Part shown: piece after piece, positions 1 to 8,580 of the stretch
How positions within the stretch are numbered: the stretch's first letter is position 1
Layout of the letters: every line of letters begins with the position of its first letter
Origin: Bryobacterales bacterium
GTDB taxonomy: Bacteria; Acidobacteriota; Terriglobia; Bryobacterales; Bryobacteraceae
DNA length: 64,000 bases
NCBI GenBank assembly: GCA_003164035.1
Contig: PLRS01000054.1
Location: forward strand, 62,001-126,000
Direction: 5' to 3'
Made by a program: the position numbers and the translations under genes
Notes under the pieces: generated by a model
Databases searched by the model: none
Seen by the model: only the letters and a program-made list of their open reading frames with translations
What the model was told of the DNA's origin: nothing

Positions 1-1234
1 TCACCAGCCCGACCGCCGCAGCGAGACCGCCCAGGGTCATCAGGTTGAAGCTCTGGCCCATGATATGAAGGGCGATGAACGTGACGCCGATCGTGGCGGG
101 AATCACCAGGCCGGCCACCAGCGACGTGCCGAAATCGCGTAAGAAAAGAACCATGATAAAGGAAGCAAGGATCAGTCCCAGCAGAATCGCGTCGCGAACG
201 CTCGCGATCGACTCGTTTACCAGTTCCGATTGATCGTAGAAGGGACGAATGTCGATGCCGGGAGGCAGGTTCTTACTAAGATCGGCGATTTCGCGATGAA
301 CCGCGTTGGCAACGTCGACCGTATTACTGGCCGGCTGGCGATAGATATTGAGCAAGACCGCCGGCTTGCCGTTGGCGGTCACCACCGTATAGACCGGCAT
401 CACCGAATTGTCCACGGAGCCGATGTCGTGGATGTGTACGGGAGCGCCGGCGGGCGTGGTCTTGATGACAATATTCCCTATGTCGGCGATGCTCTTGGCC
501 TGCCCGCTCATCAAAGTCAGTACTAACTGGTGGTTGGTTTCAATCAGGCCCGGCGAGTCGATCATATTGCTTCGAGTGACCGCGTCCAGGATGTTCGGAA
601 CGGTCACTCCGTTCTGGATCAACTTGGCGGGATCCGGCTGAATGCGAAACTCCGGTACCTGGCCGCCCTGCACCACTACCGACGACACACCCGTGGCTCG
701 GTTGAGCCGCGGTTTGATGGTGTAATTAGCCAATTCCCATAGCGCGGTTTGAGGAATTCGCTCAGACGTCATACTGTAACCCAGCATCGGAAACGCAGCG
801 AAAGTCAGGCGGTTTGCGATCACTTTGGCGTTTGGAGGCAGCGTCGGCTGGATCCTCGCCAACGCCGCGTTTACCAATTCCAGGGTCTGGTACATGTCGA
901 CGTGCCAATCGAAAAACAGGTCGATCTCCGCGCTGCCACGGCTGGTGATCGAAGTGACGTGATCTAAGCCGGGGACCGTATTGACAGCCTCTTCCAGCGG
1001 CTGCGTGACCGTCACCAGCATCTGGTCGATCGGATAAACACCGACGTCGGCGCCAACCACGATGCGCGGGAAATCGGTATTCGGGAAAACCGCCACCGGA
1101 ATCGAAATCGCCAGGTAGGCGCCCACCGCGACCAGGGTGAGGATGGCGAAGATAATCGGCTTACCGTGGCGCGCGGTCCAGTGTGGCCGTTCCGCCTCCA
1201 CGGCGCCGGCCGGGAGTGTGGACGTGTCGCTCAT
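1..1234 (-). CDS. RND-family efflux pump inner-membrane subunit (partial, N-terminal part)
   Basis: Inner-membrane proton-driven RND pump of a tripartite exporter. Reading the minus strand from the ATG at 1234 gives an uninterrupted frame of about 411 codons that runs off the window. After a cytoplasmic leader there is a first membrane segment, then a periplasmic porter domain with the usual early stretch (FPNTDFPRIVVGADVG), then the second membrane segment block near the edge. The ATG overlaps the TGA of the adaptor gene in an ATGA arrangement (1231-1234), so the two are translationally coupled. The family is known to work as a trimer with a periplasmic adaptor and TolC. Sequence alone does not tell whether this is an HAE1 drug pump or a heavy-metal pump; the early porter sequence looks more like the HAE/MdtB side. 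The C-terminal half is missing because of the window boundary, not because of damage. Confidence 0.93.
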   Translation of the reverse strand, partial: MSDTSTLPAGAVEAERPHWTARHGKPIIFAILTLVAVGAYLAISIPVAVFPNTDFPRIVVGADVGVYPIDQMLVTVTQPLEEAVNTVPGLDHVTSITSRGSAEIDLFFDWHVDMYQTLELVNAALARIQPTLPPNAKVIANRLTFAAFPMLGYSMTSERIPQTALWELANYTIKPRLNRATGVSSVVVQGGQVPEFRIQPDPAKLIQNGVTVPNILDAVTRSNMIDSPGLIETNHQLVLTLMSGQAKSIADIGNIVIKTTPAGAPVHIHDIGSVDNSVMPVYTVVTANGKPAVLLNIYRQPASNTVDVANAVHREIADLSKNLPPGIDIRPFYDQSELVNESIASVRDAILLGLILASFIMVLFLRDFGTSLVAGLVIPATIGVTFIALHIMGQSFNLMTLGGLAAAVGLV

Positions 1235-2562
1235 TTCCCCTCCGGCTTCGCCCCTTCCTTCTTCTGGGCGCCTTTCTGGTCCTTGCCTGGGGCCGGTGCT
1301 TCGGGCCCGTTTTCGTCCTCGTCCTCGTCGGTTTCCTCTACCGCCGTCGTCACCACTTTCACCTTGGTCTTGTCGTCGAGGCCCATGCCGCCCACCACCA
1401 CCACCTCTTCACCGGGATTCGCGCCGCTCAGGATTTGCACCTGGTTGCCTTCACGCACACCGAGTTTCACGGCCCGCTGGTGTACCACCGAATCGGAGGA
1501 CACCGTGAGGACGGCTGTACCTCCTTCGTCGCCCGGCAGAATCGCCGCGACAGGCACGACGGTAGCGGCTTTGTAGACTTCGGTCGCGATGGCGGCGTGT
1601 ATCGCCGTCCCGGGTTTGAGCCGTTCGCCGGGGTTGTCGATTTGAATCCAGACTTGCACCGTCGTGGTGCTGGGGTCGGCCGCCGGGCTTACCACGGTGA
1701 CTCTGCCTTCCACCTGTTCGGTGCTGTCGGGCTGGGTGAGAGTCGCCGCCTGGCCCAATTTCACGAAACCCGCTTCGGCCTGCGGCACGTTGACGCGCGC
1801 CACTACGCGCGAGATATCCATCACCGTAATCACCGGCGAACCCTGAGCGGGCATTTCTCCGGCATTAACGGGCCGGTCGGCGACGATGCCCGACAGCGGG
1901 CTGACGATGCGCGTATAGACGACCTGCTGCTCCTGCGATTGCAGGTGCGCCTTGGCGGATTGAACCTGCGCGGCGGCTGTCTTGATCTGTTCTTCCCGCG
2001 AAACCCCCTGCAGCGCTCTCAAATGTTCCTGCGCTTCGCGGAATTGGGTGTCGGCTTGCGAATACGCCAATTGACTTTCATCCACCTGACGGCCGGCGAG
2101 AGCGCCTTGCTTCAGCAGTTCCCGGCGGCTTTCCAAAACCTTGCGGGCGCTTTCGCGAGACTCGCGCGCGGCTTCCAGGTCGGCTTCCGCCTTGGCGACT
2201 GCCTCCGGAACCGTCGCGCCCTCGGTCGCGCGCAGGTTGGATTCGGCCTGTTCGAGCACTCCTTTGCTCTCGGCCGCCGCATCGGCCAGGTCGCGGTTCT
2301 CGAGCACCGCCAGAAGCTGCCCTTGCTTCACGTGATCGCCGCGATTGACGTAGAACTTTTGCACCGGCGCGGAAATCTTGGGCACTATGCTGGCCTGGTC
2401 GATAGGGAAAAGAGCTCCGTCGCCGCCGACGACGCGGCGGATTGTGGCTTGCGTGACGGCGGTCACTTGCACCGGAGCGGGGGCTTTCTCGGCTTCCGGA
2501 GGGTGGCGGCAAGCGGCCAGAACCAGAAGCGGAAAAGTGACGAATGGGATACGATGCCGCAT
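1231..2562 (-). CDS. RND efflux periplasmic adaptor (HlyD/MFP lipoprotein)
   Basis: Membrane-fusion subunit linking the RND pump to TolC. I chose the ATG at 2562 (443 aa) over one 15 codons upstream because it gives a clean lipoprotein signal: MRHRIP, a hydrophobic core, then LVLAAC as lipobox. The upstream start would place the leader inside the protein and overlap tolC. Order of parts: lipoprotein signal (1-18), barrel-sandwich half-motif, a long Ala/Glu/Gln-rich alpha-helical hairpin (about 80-190), second lipoyl half (VVYTRIVSPLSGIVADR), beta-barrel domain, and an acidic tail rich in Asp/Glu and Lys near the C terminus. The low-complexity charged tail is unusual for the family. The start lies 4 bp from the TolC stop and the stop overlaps the pump start, so this is a three-gene operon. 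Confidence 0.93.
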   Translation of the reverse strand: MRHRIPFVTFPLLVLAACRHPPEAEKAPAPVQVTAVTQATIRRVVGGDGALFPIDQASIVPKISAPVQKFYVNRGDHVKQGQLLAVLENRDLADAAAESKGVLEQAESNLRATEGATVPEAVAKAEADLEAARESRESARKVLESRRELLKQGALAGRQVDESQLAYSQADTQFREAQEHLRALQGVSREEQIKTAAAQVQSAKAHLQSQEQQVVYTRIVSPLSGIVADRPVNAGEMPAQGSPVITVMDISRVVARVNVPQAEAGFVKLGQAATLTQPDSTEQVEGRVTVVSPAADPSTTTVQVWIQIDNPGERLKPGTAIHAAIATEVYKAATVVPVAAILPGDEGGTAVLTVSSDSVVHQRAVKLGVREGNQVQILSGANPGEEVVVVGGMGLDDKTKVKVVTTAVEETDEDEDENGPEAPAPGKDQKGAQKKEGAKPEGK

Positions 2563-2566
2563 GATC

Positions 2567-3937
2567 TCAGAAGGCTCCGGTAAGCGTTTGAAGGTTGCCG
2601 ATCGCAACCCGGTAGCGGACCAGGCCGTCGTCGTACGCGTTGCGGGCCTGGATAAAGGCCGTCTGGGCGTCCACCAGCTCCAGAATAGTGGCTTCGCCGG
2701 CCTGGTACCGGAGCGTGTTCAAGCGCATACTTTCGGTGCTCAGGTCGGCGGCGCTGCGCAGCAGGTCGATTTCCTGGCGCGCGGCCTGCGCTTCGCCGGA
2801 GTAGCCGCGCAGATTTCTGACGAGCAAGCGCTCGGTCGCGCTCAAGTCCACCTGGGCCTCGGCCCGCTTCAGTTCGGCCTCGCGTAGCTTGCTGCGCCGT
2901 ACCCCCCAATCCCAAACTGGAATGTTCAAGCTGGCGGTGACGAAGTAGCCGAGATTCGGCAGAGCGCCGGCTTCCTTATTGGATGCGACCGTGCTCCTGA
3001 GCGCGAAAGCGTTGGCTTCGATTCCGTAGACGGCGTCGACTGTTAATGTCGGCAGATAAGCCTGGCGCGCGAGTTTGACGTCCAGGCTGGCGCCGCCCAG
3101 CGCCTGCATGGCTGCGCCCAGCGCGGGGTTCTCACGCATGGCCATGCTCTCAATCTCGCCCATGGGCGGCAGCGGCGGGGCCACGTCCAGATCGTCGACA
3201 GCCGAGAAGTTCTCGTCGAAATCGCGGAACAACAACACAGCAAGATCCAGGCGCGAACTTTCCACGCCGAGACTGGCCTCCCGGAGCGCCTGCTGCTGAG
3301 CGATTGCCTGCAGTCGCGCTTTCACCACGTCGCTATGCGCCACTTCGCGCCCGCGTTCCAGTTGGTCGCTGATGGTGGACGCGCGCTCGGCCTGATCAAG
3401 CGCCTGCTGCGCGGTGGCGTACTTTCGCTGGGCAACGATAAATGCATAGTAGCTCTTGGTTACCGTAGCCGCCAGACCGCGGCGGGCAATTTCCAGTTTG
3501 GCGCGCGCCAGCGCTTCACCAGCCTCCGCCCGTTTGACCGCCGTGCCTCTCAGAATGCCGGGCGACAAATCCTGGTGGACTACGGCCCAATCCCGGTACA
3601 CGTGGACGCCGTCGTTGGTGACAAACCGGCTCTCGGCCAGCTTACCGTTACCCTGGGTGCCCAGGTATTCCGATCTTCCCGACAGCGACGGATACATGCT
3701 CTCGCGCGCCTGCTTACGATCCTCCGCTGCCGTCACGGCGTCGCTGGCTGCGCCAAGAACGGAGGGATCGTTTTTCTCCGCCAGCGCGAGAGCGTCCTTC
3801 AAGGTAAGCGTCAGCGGGGCCGCTGGCGGAACGCTGCCGGTTTGCGCCAAAACCGGCGAAATGAAAAGAATCAGTGCGAATGTCAGCCGGGCGGCGCCGA
3901 CGTCGGCAATGCGGAACGGTGCGCTAGGAAGGCGCAT
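2567..3937 (-). CDS. TolC-family outer-membrane efflux protein
   Basis: Outer-membrane channel of the efflux system, 456 aa, near the family's usual length. An N-terminal signal peptide ends around PVLAQ (residues 28-32). The mature part shows two long repeats of OEP type: coiled-coil helices rich in Ala, Glu, Gln and Arg separated by short strands (VVHQDLSPGI in the first, VTASLNIPVWDWG in the second). The ATG at 3937 has a GGGGG ribosome site 3 nt upstream. It is the first gene of the operon, so the region from 3938 to about 4030 should hold the promoter. A direct-repeat regulator site sits there (4009-4025). Confidence 0.93.
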   Translation of the reverse strand: MRLPSAPFRIADVGAARLTFALILFISPVLAQTGSVPPAAPLTLTLKDALALAEKNDPSVLGAASDAVTAAEDRKQARESMYPSLSGRSEYLGTQGNGKLAESRFVTNDGVHVYRDWAVVHQDLSPGILRGTAVKRAEAGEALARAKLEIARRGLAATVTKSYYAFIVAQRKYATAQQALDQAERASTISDQLERGREVAHSDVVKARLQAIAQQQALREASLGVESSRLDLAVLLFRDFDENFSAVDDLDVAPPLPPMGEIESMAMRENPALGAAMQALGGASLDVKLARQAYLPTLTVDAVYGIEANAFALRSTVASNKEAGALPNLGYFVTASLNIPVWDWGVRRSKLREAELKRAEAQVDLSATERLLVRNLRGYSGEAQAARQEIDLLRSAADLSTESMRLNTLRYQAGEATILELVDAQTAFIQARNAYDDGLVRYRVAIGNLQTLTGAF

Positions 3938-4008
3938 GATCCCCCTTTTCTTACAGTCGTATTTTCAGCTCCTGCGGCGGCAGGCTGAAACGATGGTAGA
4001 AACAGTAC

Positions 4009-4025
4009 CTTAAGATTGGCTTAAG
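4009..4025. promoter_or_regulatory. CTTAAG-N5-CTTAAG direct repeat, putative OmpR-type regulator site
   Basis: Two perfect CTTAAG hexamers at 4009-4014 and 4020-4025 are separated by 5 bp, giving an 11-bp repeat period. The layout is the one known for PmrA/PhoP-type OmpR-family regulators. The site lies about 72 bp upstream of the TolC start, a suitable place for control of the efflux operon. No regulator gene is in the window next to it. A bulged stem-loop (3963-3990) lies between this site and the start codon. Confidence 0.5.
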
Positions 4026-4032
4026 AGACTCG

Positions 4033-4116
4033 GAGACTCTCTCGACACCCGTGCGCGAATGGTACGCCGAGCGTCGGCAAAAGTGCCGACGCGGCACGCA
4101 CGAGTGCGTGCGCCAC
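4033..4116. repeat. Palindromic repeat family B, copy 1 (left-truncated)
   Basis: Shares the internal stem CGTCGGCA..TGCCGACG and the right end (CACGCACGAGTGCGTGCGCC) with the complete copy at 5785-5898. The left inverted arm is missing. It accounts for most of the 310-bp gap between the efflux operon and the gene at 4249. Spurious short frames starting MAHALVRAAS arise from this element. Confidence 0.85.
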
Positions 4117-4248
4117 GGATGAAATTCGCGCTACTCTTATCGTGGGGGGGCGTAAGCGGACAATAAGATCGGCATGCGCGGTTGCGTTATGCCTATCAGG
4201 GCCGCGCGGCAAGGATGGACTCCGGCCGCCGCTGGCCAAGGGAGAACC

Positions 4249-5745
4249 ATGATGGGGCTGAACCTGGAAAATGCAGTTCCGATGCGCTGGCCCAGCGGTC
4301 CGCTGGAGATCGCGCGGCGCCAAAAGGCCGAAGGCTTCCCTCCGCGCGTGCGGCAGGCGCTGGAGCGCTGGCACGAGCCGGCCGCGCTCGAAATCCTCGA
4401 AGACACGCCCATCGATTGCCTCGTCTTCACTTGGGCCGCTGGCCTGCCCGCCGATCAGGAACAGTGGCGCACCGCGGCTCCGCTGGTTGAGGCGGCCCGC
4501 CGGCGGAATCTGGCCGTGGTCGGATGGGTTGAGGATGCGGCGGATCGTGGCCAGGCGCTCGCGGCCGCCAAAACCGCCGGCCTCGCCGCGGTCGCCATTC
4601 ACGGTTTCAAGGGCACGGCCGATCTCCCCGTGGTCGCCTGGAGCCAACGCGAAGACGTGCCTTGGGACTCCGGGGCGCCGGCAGTGGCGATTGGCGGCAA
4701 CGTCTGGCCCGGCGTGAATATAACCCAGGGCGGCGGCGACGCTAATGCCGGACCGACCAACCTTCCCTGGCTGGACTCCAACGGCTGGTATATCCAGATG
4801 GCCCGCGCCCGGCTGCGCGCGCCGCTCTGGGTGGCGTTCGATCCGCCGGGCAAGAGCGCGGTCTTTTCCGCCCAGAGCTACGCCAACGCCATCGCCGATT
4901 CCGAGGTCGCCGGCGGGCGCTGGCTGATTTCGCTCGACGACGACTTCCGCTCCTCGCTCGCCGAAGGGGCCGCTCCCGCACTCCAATCCTGGAAGCGGAT
5001 CGCCGCCGCTGCCCGTTTCTTCCGCGACCACGCCGCCTGGAAATCCTACCGGTCTCTAGGCCTGGTCGGCGTAATCTCGGATTTCACCGGCCCCAATTTC
5101 GATCTCAGCGGCGAGCTTCTCAACTTGATGGCGCGCCGCGACCTCCTCTTCCGCGTCATTTGGAAATCGCAGGCCGCCGCGCAGCCGTTCACTGGCCTCA
5201 AAGCGCTGCTCTACGCCGATGCCGCCGCCCCGGACTCCGCGCTGCGCCGCAAGATCGCCGAATTCGTGGAGCAGGGTGGTTTGCTGGTCGCCGGGCCCGA
5301 GTGGGGCGCGCAGGGCAAGCCGGCGCCGCCCGATTTCCCCACCCAATTCGACGTCCGCTCGCTGGGCAAGGGCCGGCTCGCGGTCGGCCGCGAGGCGCTC
5401 TCCGATCCCTACCAGGTGGCCGTGGATACGCAGTTCCTCCTCAGCCACCGTTACGATCTGGTCAAGATTTTCAATGCGCCCAGTTCCGGCTGCACCCGCT
5501 TCACCGTGCCCGCCCCGGGCGGTAAGGCGCTGCTGCAATGCGTCAGTTACGCCGATGGCGGGCGCGGCGGCGGCGGCCTGCGGACCATCTGGATTCGCGA
5601 CCAATTCGCCAAAGCCCGGCTCTGGAGCATCGGAAACGATCCCGTTTCCGTCGGCGCCGAGCCTTCCGAAGAGTACACGGGCACCGACTACCACCTGCCC
5701 GCTAGCGCGCCGCGATCGTATCTGGCGCTGGAATTTGAAGTTTAG
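4249..5745 (+). CDS. Uncharacterised protein with TIM-barrel-like and GATase1-like regions
   Basis: 498 aa, no recognised family. I place the start at 4249 because AAGGGAG lies 5 nt upstream; a longer in-frame start at 4174 lacks a ribosome site. No signal peptide is evident. The first 270 residues look like an alpha/beta barrel (IDCLVFTW, LAVVGWVED, LAAVAIHG, PLWVAFDPPG, RWLISLDDDF). Residues about 280-400 resemble the glutamine-amidotransferase-like trimerisation domain of GH42-type beta-galactosidases (LGLVGVISDFTG, LKALLYADAAAP, EQGGLLVAGPEWG), and a small beta-domain follows. This layout suggests a degenerate or distant glycoside hydrolase, but I cannot point to catalytic residues. It stands upstream of the DUF362 and ManD-like genes on the same strand, with a repeat in the gap. 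Confidence 0.6.
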   Translation: MMGLNLENAVPMRWPSGPLEIARRQKAEGFPPRVRQALERWHEPAALEILEDTPIDCLVFTWAAGLPADQEQWRTAAPLVEAARRRNLAVVGWVEDAADRGQALAAAKTAGLAAVAIHGFKGTADLPVVAWSQREDVPWDSGAPAVAIGGNVWPGVNITQGGGDANAGPTNLPWLDSNGWYIQMARARLRAPLWVAFDPPGKSAVFSAQSYANAIADSEVAGGRWLISLDDDFRSSLAEGAAPALQSWKRIAAAARFFRDHAAWKSYRSLGLVGVISDFTGPNFDLSGELLNLMARRDLLFRVIWKSQAAAQPFTGLKALLYADAAAPDSALRRKIAEFVEQGGLLVAGPEWGAQGKPAPPDFPTQFDVRSLGKGRLAVGREALSDPYQVAVDTQFLLSHRYDLVKIFNAPSSGCTRFTVPAPGGKALLQCVSYADGGRGGGGLRTIWIRDQFAKARLWSIGNDPVSVGAEPSEEYTGTDYHLPASAPRSYLALEFEV

Positions 5746-5784
5746 GAATCGTCGTGAATGACCATGCCAAGTCCTGGAGCCCAC

Positions 5785-5898
5785 GTGGCGCACGCACTCG
5801 TGCGTGCCGTGTCGAGACTTTTCTCGACACCCGCTCGCGTGTGGTACGCCGAGCGTCGGCAAGAGTGCCGACGCGGCACGCACGAGTGCGTGCGCCAC
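5785..5898. repeat. Palindromic repeat family B, copy 2 (complete element)
   Basis: A 114-bp element with perfect 25-bp inverted ends at 5785-5809 and 5874-5898 (outer part GTGGCGCACGCACTCGTGCG and its complement). The middle carries an 8-bp stem CGTCGGCA/TGCCGACG. It fits between 4249-5745 and the DUF362 gene. The size and terminal inverted repeats are those of a MITE- or REP-like element; no transposase is encoded here. Confidence 0.9.
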
Positions 5899-5948
5899 AT
5901 CGGAATGGCGCGGTTATTTCCTGACAGGGTCTTAGAGAGGGGAAGCAA

Positions 5949-7136
5949 ATGGGGATGAATCGTCGTGAGTTTGTCGGGGGATTGGGAACCGCCGCATTGG
6001 CCATGGTGCAGCCGGCGCGCCTGCGCGCGTCCGCGCCCACCGCGCCGGTGGCGTTAGCCCGCTGCAAGAGTTACGGACCTGAGTTTCTGGCCGCCGCCGA
6101 GAAGATGTTCGACCAGTTGGGCGGTATTGGCCGGATCGTCAAGGGCAAAACAGTAACCATTAAAGTCAACCTCACCGGTGGCGAAAACACCCGCCTGGAT
6201 TACCTGCCGATGGGGCGCGCCTGTTGGAGCCATCCACGGACGGTGGGCGCCGTCATCCACCTGCTCGACAAGGCCGGTGCGCGCCGCATCCGCGTGGTCG
6301 AAGGCGCTTGGGTGTGGCCGGCGCCGCTGGAGGAATTCATGTACAAGGCCGGCTGGGATCCCAATCTGCTGCTGGGGGCCGCGCCGCGCGTGGAGTTGGT
6401 CAATACCAACATGCCTTACAAGGGCGCCAAGCCCTACACCCGCTTTACGGTGCCACGTACCGGCCACCTCTTCCCGGCTTACGATTTGAGCACCGCCTAC
6501 GCCGAATCCGACGTGCTGGTTTCCATGGCCAAGCTCAAGGAACATGCTACCGCCGGCGTCACCCTCTCGATAAAGAACCTGTTCGGCATCACTCCCACCA
6601 CCATTTACGGCAACAAGGTTCCGCTGGATGAACCGGCTCCGGTTCCCTACGGCGGCCGCCAGGAGATCGGGCATAACGGCAGCCGTCAGCCGCCCAGGAG
6701 TTCGCCGCCGGAAAAGGACCCCACTACGCCGCGCCAGGCAGGCTACCGGATTCCTCGAATCATCGCGGACCTCTCGGCCGCCATCACGCCCGGCCTGGAA
6801 ATTATCGAAGGCATCGAAACCATCGCCGGTTCCGAGCTTCCGCGGCCCGGCACCACCGTGGCTGTCAGCCCGGGCATCCTGCTGGCTGGCACCAATCCGG
6901 TGAGCACCGATGCCGTCGCCATGGCCGTGATGGGCTTCGACCCGATGGCCGAGCGAGGCACCGCACCCTTTGAAACCTGCGACAACACGCTTCGGCTGGC
7001 CGAAGACCTGGGCGTGGGAACGCGCGATCTGAGCCGCATCGAAGTCGTCGGGGCTGCCATCAAGGACGTGGCATTCAAGTTCCGCGACTATGGAGGGCCG
7101 CGGCAGTTCCAGCGGCCGGCCGGGCGCAGGGGATAG
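5949..7136 (+). CDS. Tat-exported DUF362 domain protein
   Basis: 395 aa. The start at 5949 has AGGGG 6 nt upstream. The leader MNRREFVGGLGTAALAM is a twin-arginine signal. The body is DUF362: VTIKVNLTGG, the ARRIRVVEGAW strand, VSMAKLKEHATAGVTLSIKN and a C-terminal block NPVSTDAVAMAVMGFDP followed by a CDNTLRLAEDLG helix. DUF362 has no firmly established reaction; some members are fused to ferredoxin domains, but no Fe-S cluster motif is present here. A paralogue with the same architecture lies at 43292-44455, again next to an enolase-superfamily dehydratase. That repeated pairing suggests a linked job in sugar-acid processing. The stop is 10 bp from the next start, so the two form an operon. 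Confidence 0.85.
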   Translation: MGMNRREFVGGLGTAALAMVQPARLRASAPTAPVALARCKSYGPEFLAAAEKMFDQLGGIGRIVKGKTVTIKVNLTGGENTRLDYLPMGRACWSHPRTVGAVIHLLDKAGARRIRVVEGAWVWPAPLEEFMYKAGWDPNLLLGAAPRVELVNTNMPYKGAKPYTRFTVPRTGHLFPAYDLSTAYAESDVLVSMAKLKEHATAGVTLSIKNLFGITPTTIYGNKVPLDEPAPVPYGGRQEIGHNGSRQPPRSSPPEKDPTTPRQAGYRIPRIIADLSAAITPGLEIIEGIETIAGSELPRPGTTVAVSPGILLAGTNPVSTDAVAMAVMGFDPMAERGTAPFETCDNTLRLAEDLGVGTRDLSRIEVVGAAIKDVAFKFRDYGGPRQFQRPAGRRG

Positions 7137-7146
7137 GAGAGACGTT

Positions 7147-8529
7147 ATGAACAGACGCGCCATGTTGCGCACCATCGCCGGCACCGCCGCGGCCGGGCTC
7201 AGCACCCGCCGCCATTTGCTCGCCCAGGAGAAAGCGGCGGGAGCCGTTCGCGGCATGCCCACGCCCAAGATCAAGGACGTCATCGTCATCGCCACCCAGC
7301 CCGCCGGCGCGCGCCTGAGCGTGGTCAAGATCGTGACCGATCAGGACGGCCTCTTCGGATACGGCTGCGCCACCTTCACGCAGCGCGCCGAGCTGGTCAA
7401 CCTGGCGGTGGAGAAATACCTGAAACCGCTGCTCATCGGCAAGCCCACCAACCGCATCGAGGACACCTGGCAGATGTGCTACGACAGCTCCTACTGGCGC
7501 AACGGCCCGGTGCTGAACAACGCCATCAGCGGCGTGGATGAGGCGCTGTGGGACATCAAGGGCCGGCAGGCCGGAATGCCGGTTTACGAGCTGTGGGGCG
7601 GTAAGTGCCGCGAAGCCGTCCAGACGTTCGCCAATGCCGGCGGCGCCGAGCCCAAAGACGTCGTCGAAGGCGTGCGCCAAGCCATGGCGCGCGGTTATAA
7701 ACACGTCCGCGTCAGCGCCGGCGGTTTTGGCGGGGGTGGGCGTGGCGGTGGACGCGGCGGTCCCGAAGGCGGAGGCGAGCCGGCCGCCGCAAGGGGTGGT
7801 TCCACCCGAGGCTTGCATGAAGGTCCCGTCTTCGAGCGCGGTCCCGCTCTGCGCCGCATGCTCGATGTCTTCACCGCTTGCCGTAAGGAGCTCGGCTTCG
7901 AAGTCGAGCTCATGCACGACATGCACGAACGCTACGACCCTCGCCAGGCCATCCGGTTCGTCAAGGATTGCGAACAGTTCAAGCTATATTTCCTGGAGGA
8001 CCCGCTCTCGCCCGAGGACAACGACTGGTTCCGCGAGATGCGCGCCCAATGCGCCACGCCCATCGCCATGGGCGAGCTGTTCAACAGCCCGCACGAGTGG
8101 ACGCCGCTGATCACCGGCCGCCTCATCGACTTCATCCGCTGCCACGTCTCGCAGGTCGGCGGCGTCACGGTGGCGCGCAAAATCGCCCTGCTCGCCGAAC
8201 CCTTCGGAGTCGAAACCGCCTGGCACGGCCCCGGCGACGTTTCTCCCGTCGGCCACACCGCGCAGCTTCATCTCGATCTCGCCAGCTACAATTTCGGCAT
8301 CCAGGAGGGCGGCCTGATCGGCGGCGTTTCCGCCCAGATCTTCAAAGGTTGCGCCACCTTCAAGGACGGCTATCTGTGGGCCAACGACGGACCCGGCTGG
8401 GGCATCGAAGTGGACGAAAAACTCGCCGCCAAGTACCCCTACGGCACCAACGAGCAAGGCGAGCGAGGCCGACTCAACGGAGGTTGGGGCGATCTCCGCT
8501 CACCCGACGGCACCGTGATCAAACAGTAG
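7147..8529 (+). CDS. Exported ManD/RspA-like enolase-superfamily dehydratase with Gly-rich loop
   Basis: 460 aa. The start at 7147 follows GGAGAG by 5 nt and gives an exported leader (MNRRAMLRTIAGTAAAGL). Family: mandelate racemase/muconate-lactonizing branch, closest to D-mannonate dehydratase ManD and RspA, as shown by IAMGELFNSPHEWTPLI, HVSQVGGVTVARKIALL and AWHGPGDVSPVGH. The metal ligands look intact: D258 in HDMHER, E284 in FLEDPLS, E310 in MGELF. The expected activity is dehydration of a hexonate to a 2-keto-3-deoxy acid. Two things are odd. The enzyme is predicted to be exported although ManD is cytoplasmic, and residues about 193-225 are a Gly/Arg-rich stretch where ManD has the active-site loop. 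Substrate is therefore uncertain. Confidence 0.85.
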   Translation: MNRRAMLRTIAGTAAAGLSTRRHLLAQEKAAGAVRGMPTPKIKDVIVIATQPAGARLSVVKIVTDQDGLFGYGCATFTQRAELVNLAVEKYLKPLLIGKPTNRIEDTWQMCYDSSYWRNGPVLNNAISGVDEALWDIKGRQAGMPVYELWGGKCREAVQTFANAGGAEPKDVVEGVRQAMARGYKHVRVSAGGFGGGGRGGGRGGPEGGGEPAAARGGSTRGLHEGPVFERGPALRRMLDVFTACRKELGFEVELMHDMHERYDPRQAIRFVKDCEQFKLYFLEDPLSPEDNDWFREMRAQCATPIAMGELFNSPHEWTPLITGRLIDFIRCHVSQVGGVTVARKIALLAEPFGVETAWHGPGDVSPVGHTAQLHLDLASYNFGIQEGGLIGGVSAQIFKGCATFKDGYLWANDGPGWGIEVDEKLAAKYPYGTNEQGERGRLNGGWGDLRSPDGTVIKQ

Positions 8530-8580
8530 ACCGAGGCCATTCCCGTGGCCGACAGCCCTCCCTAGTGAACAGCCCTGCGT

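Noticed and set aside
5056-5898. Minus-strand frame beginning MAHALVRAAS
   Set aside because: The start is created by a family B repeat and the rest is antisense to the gene at 4249.
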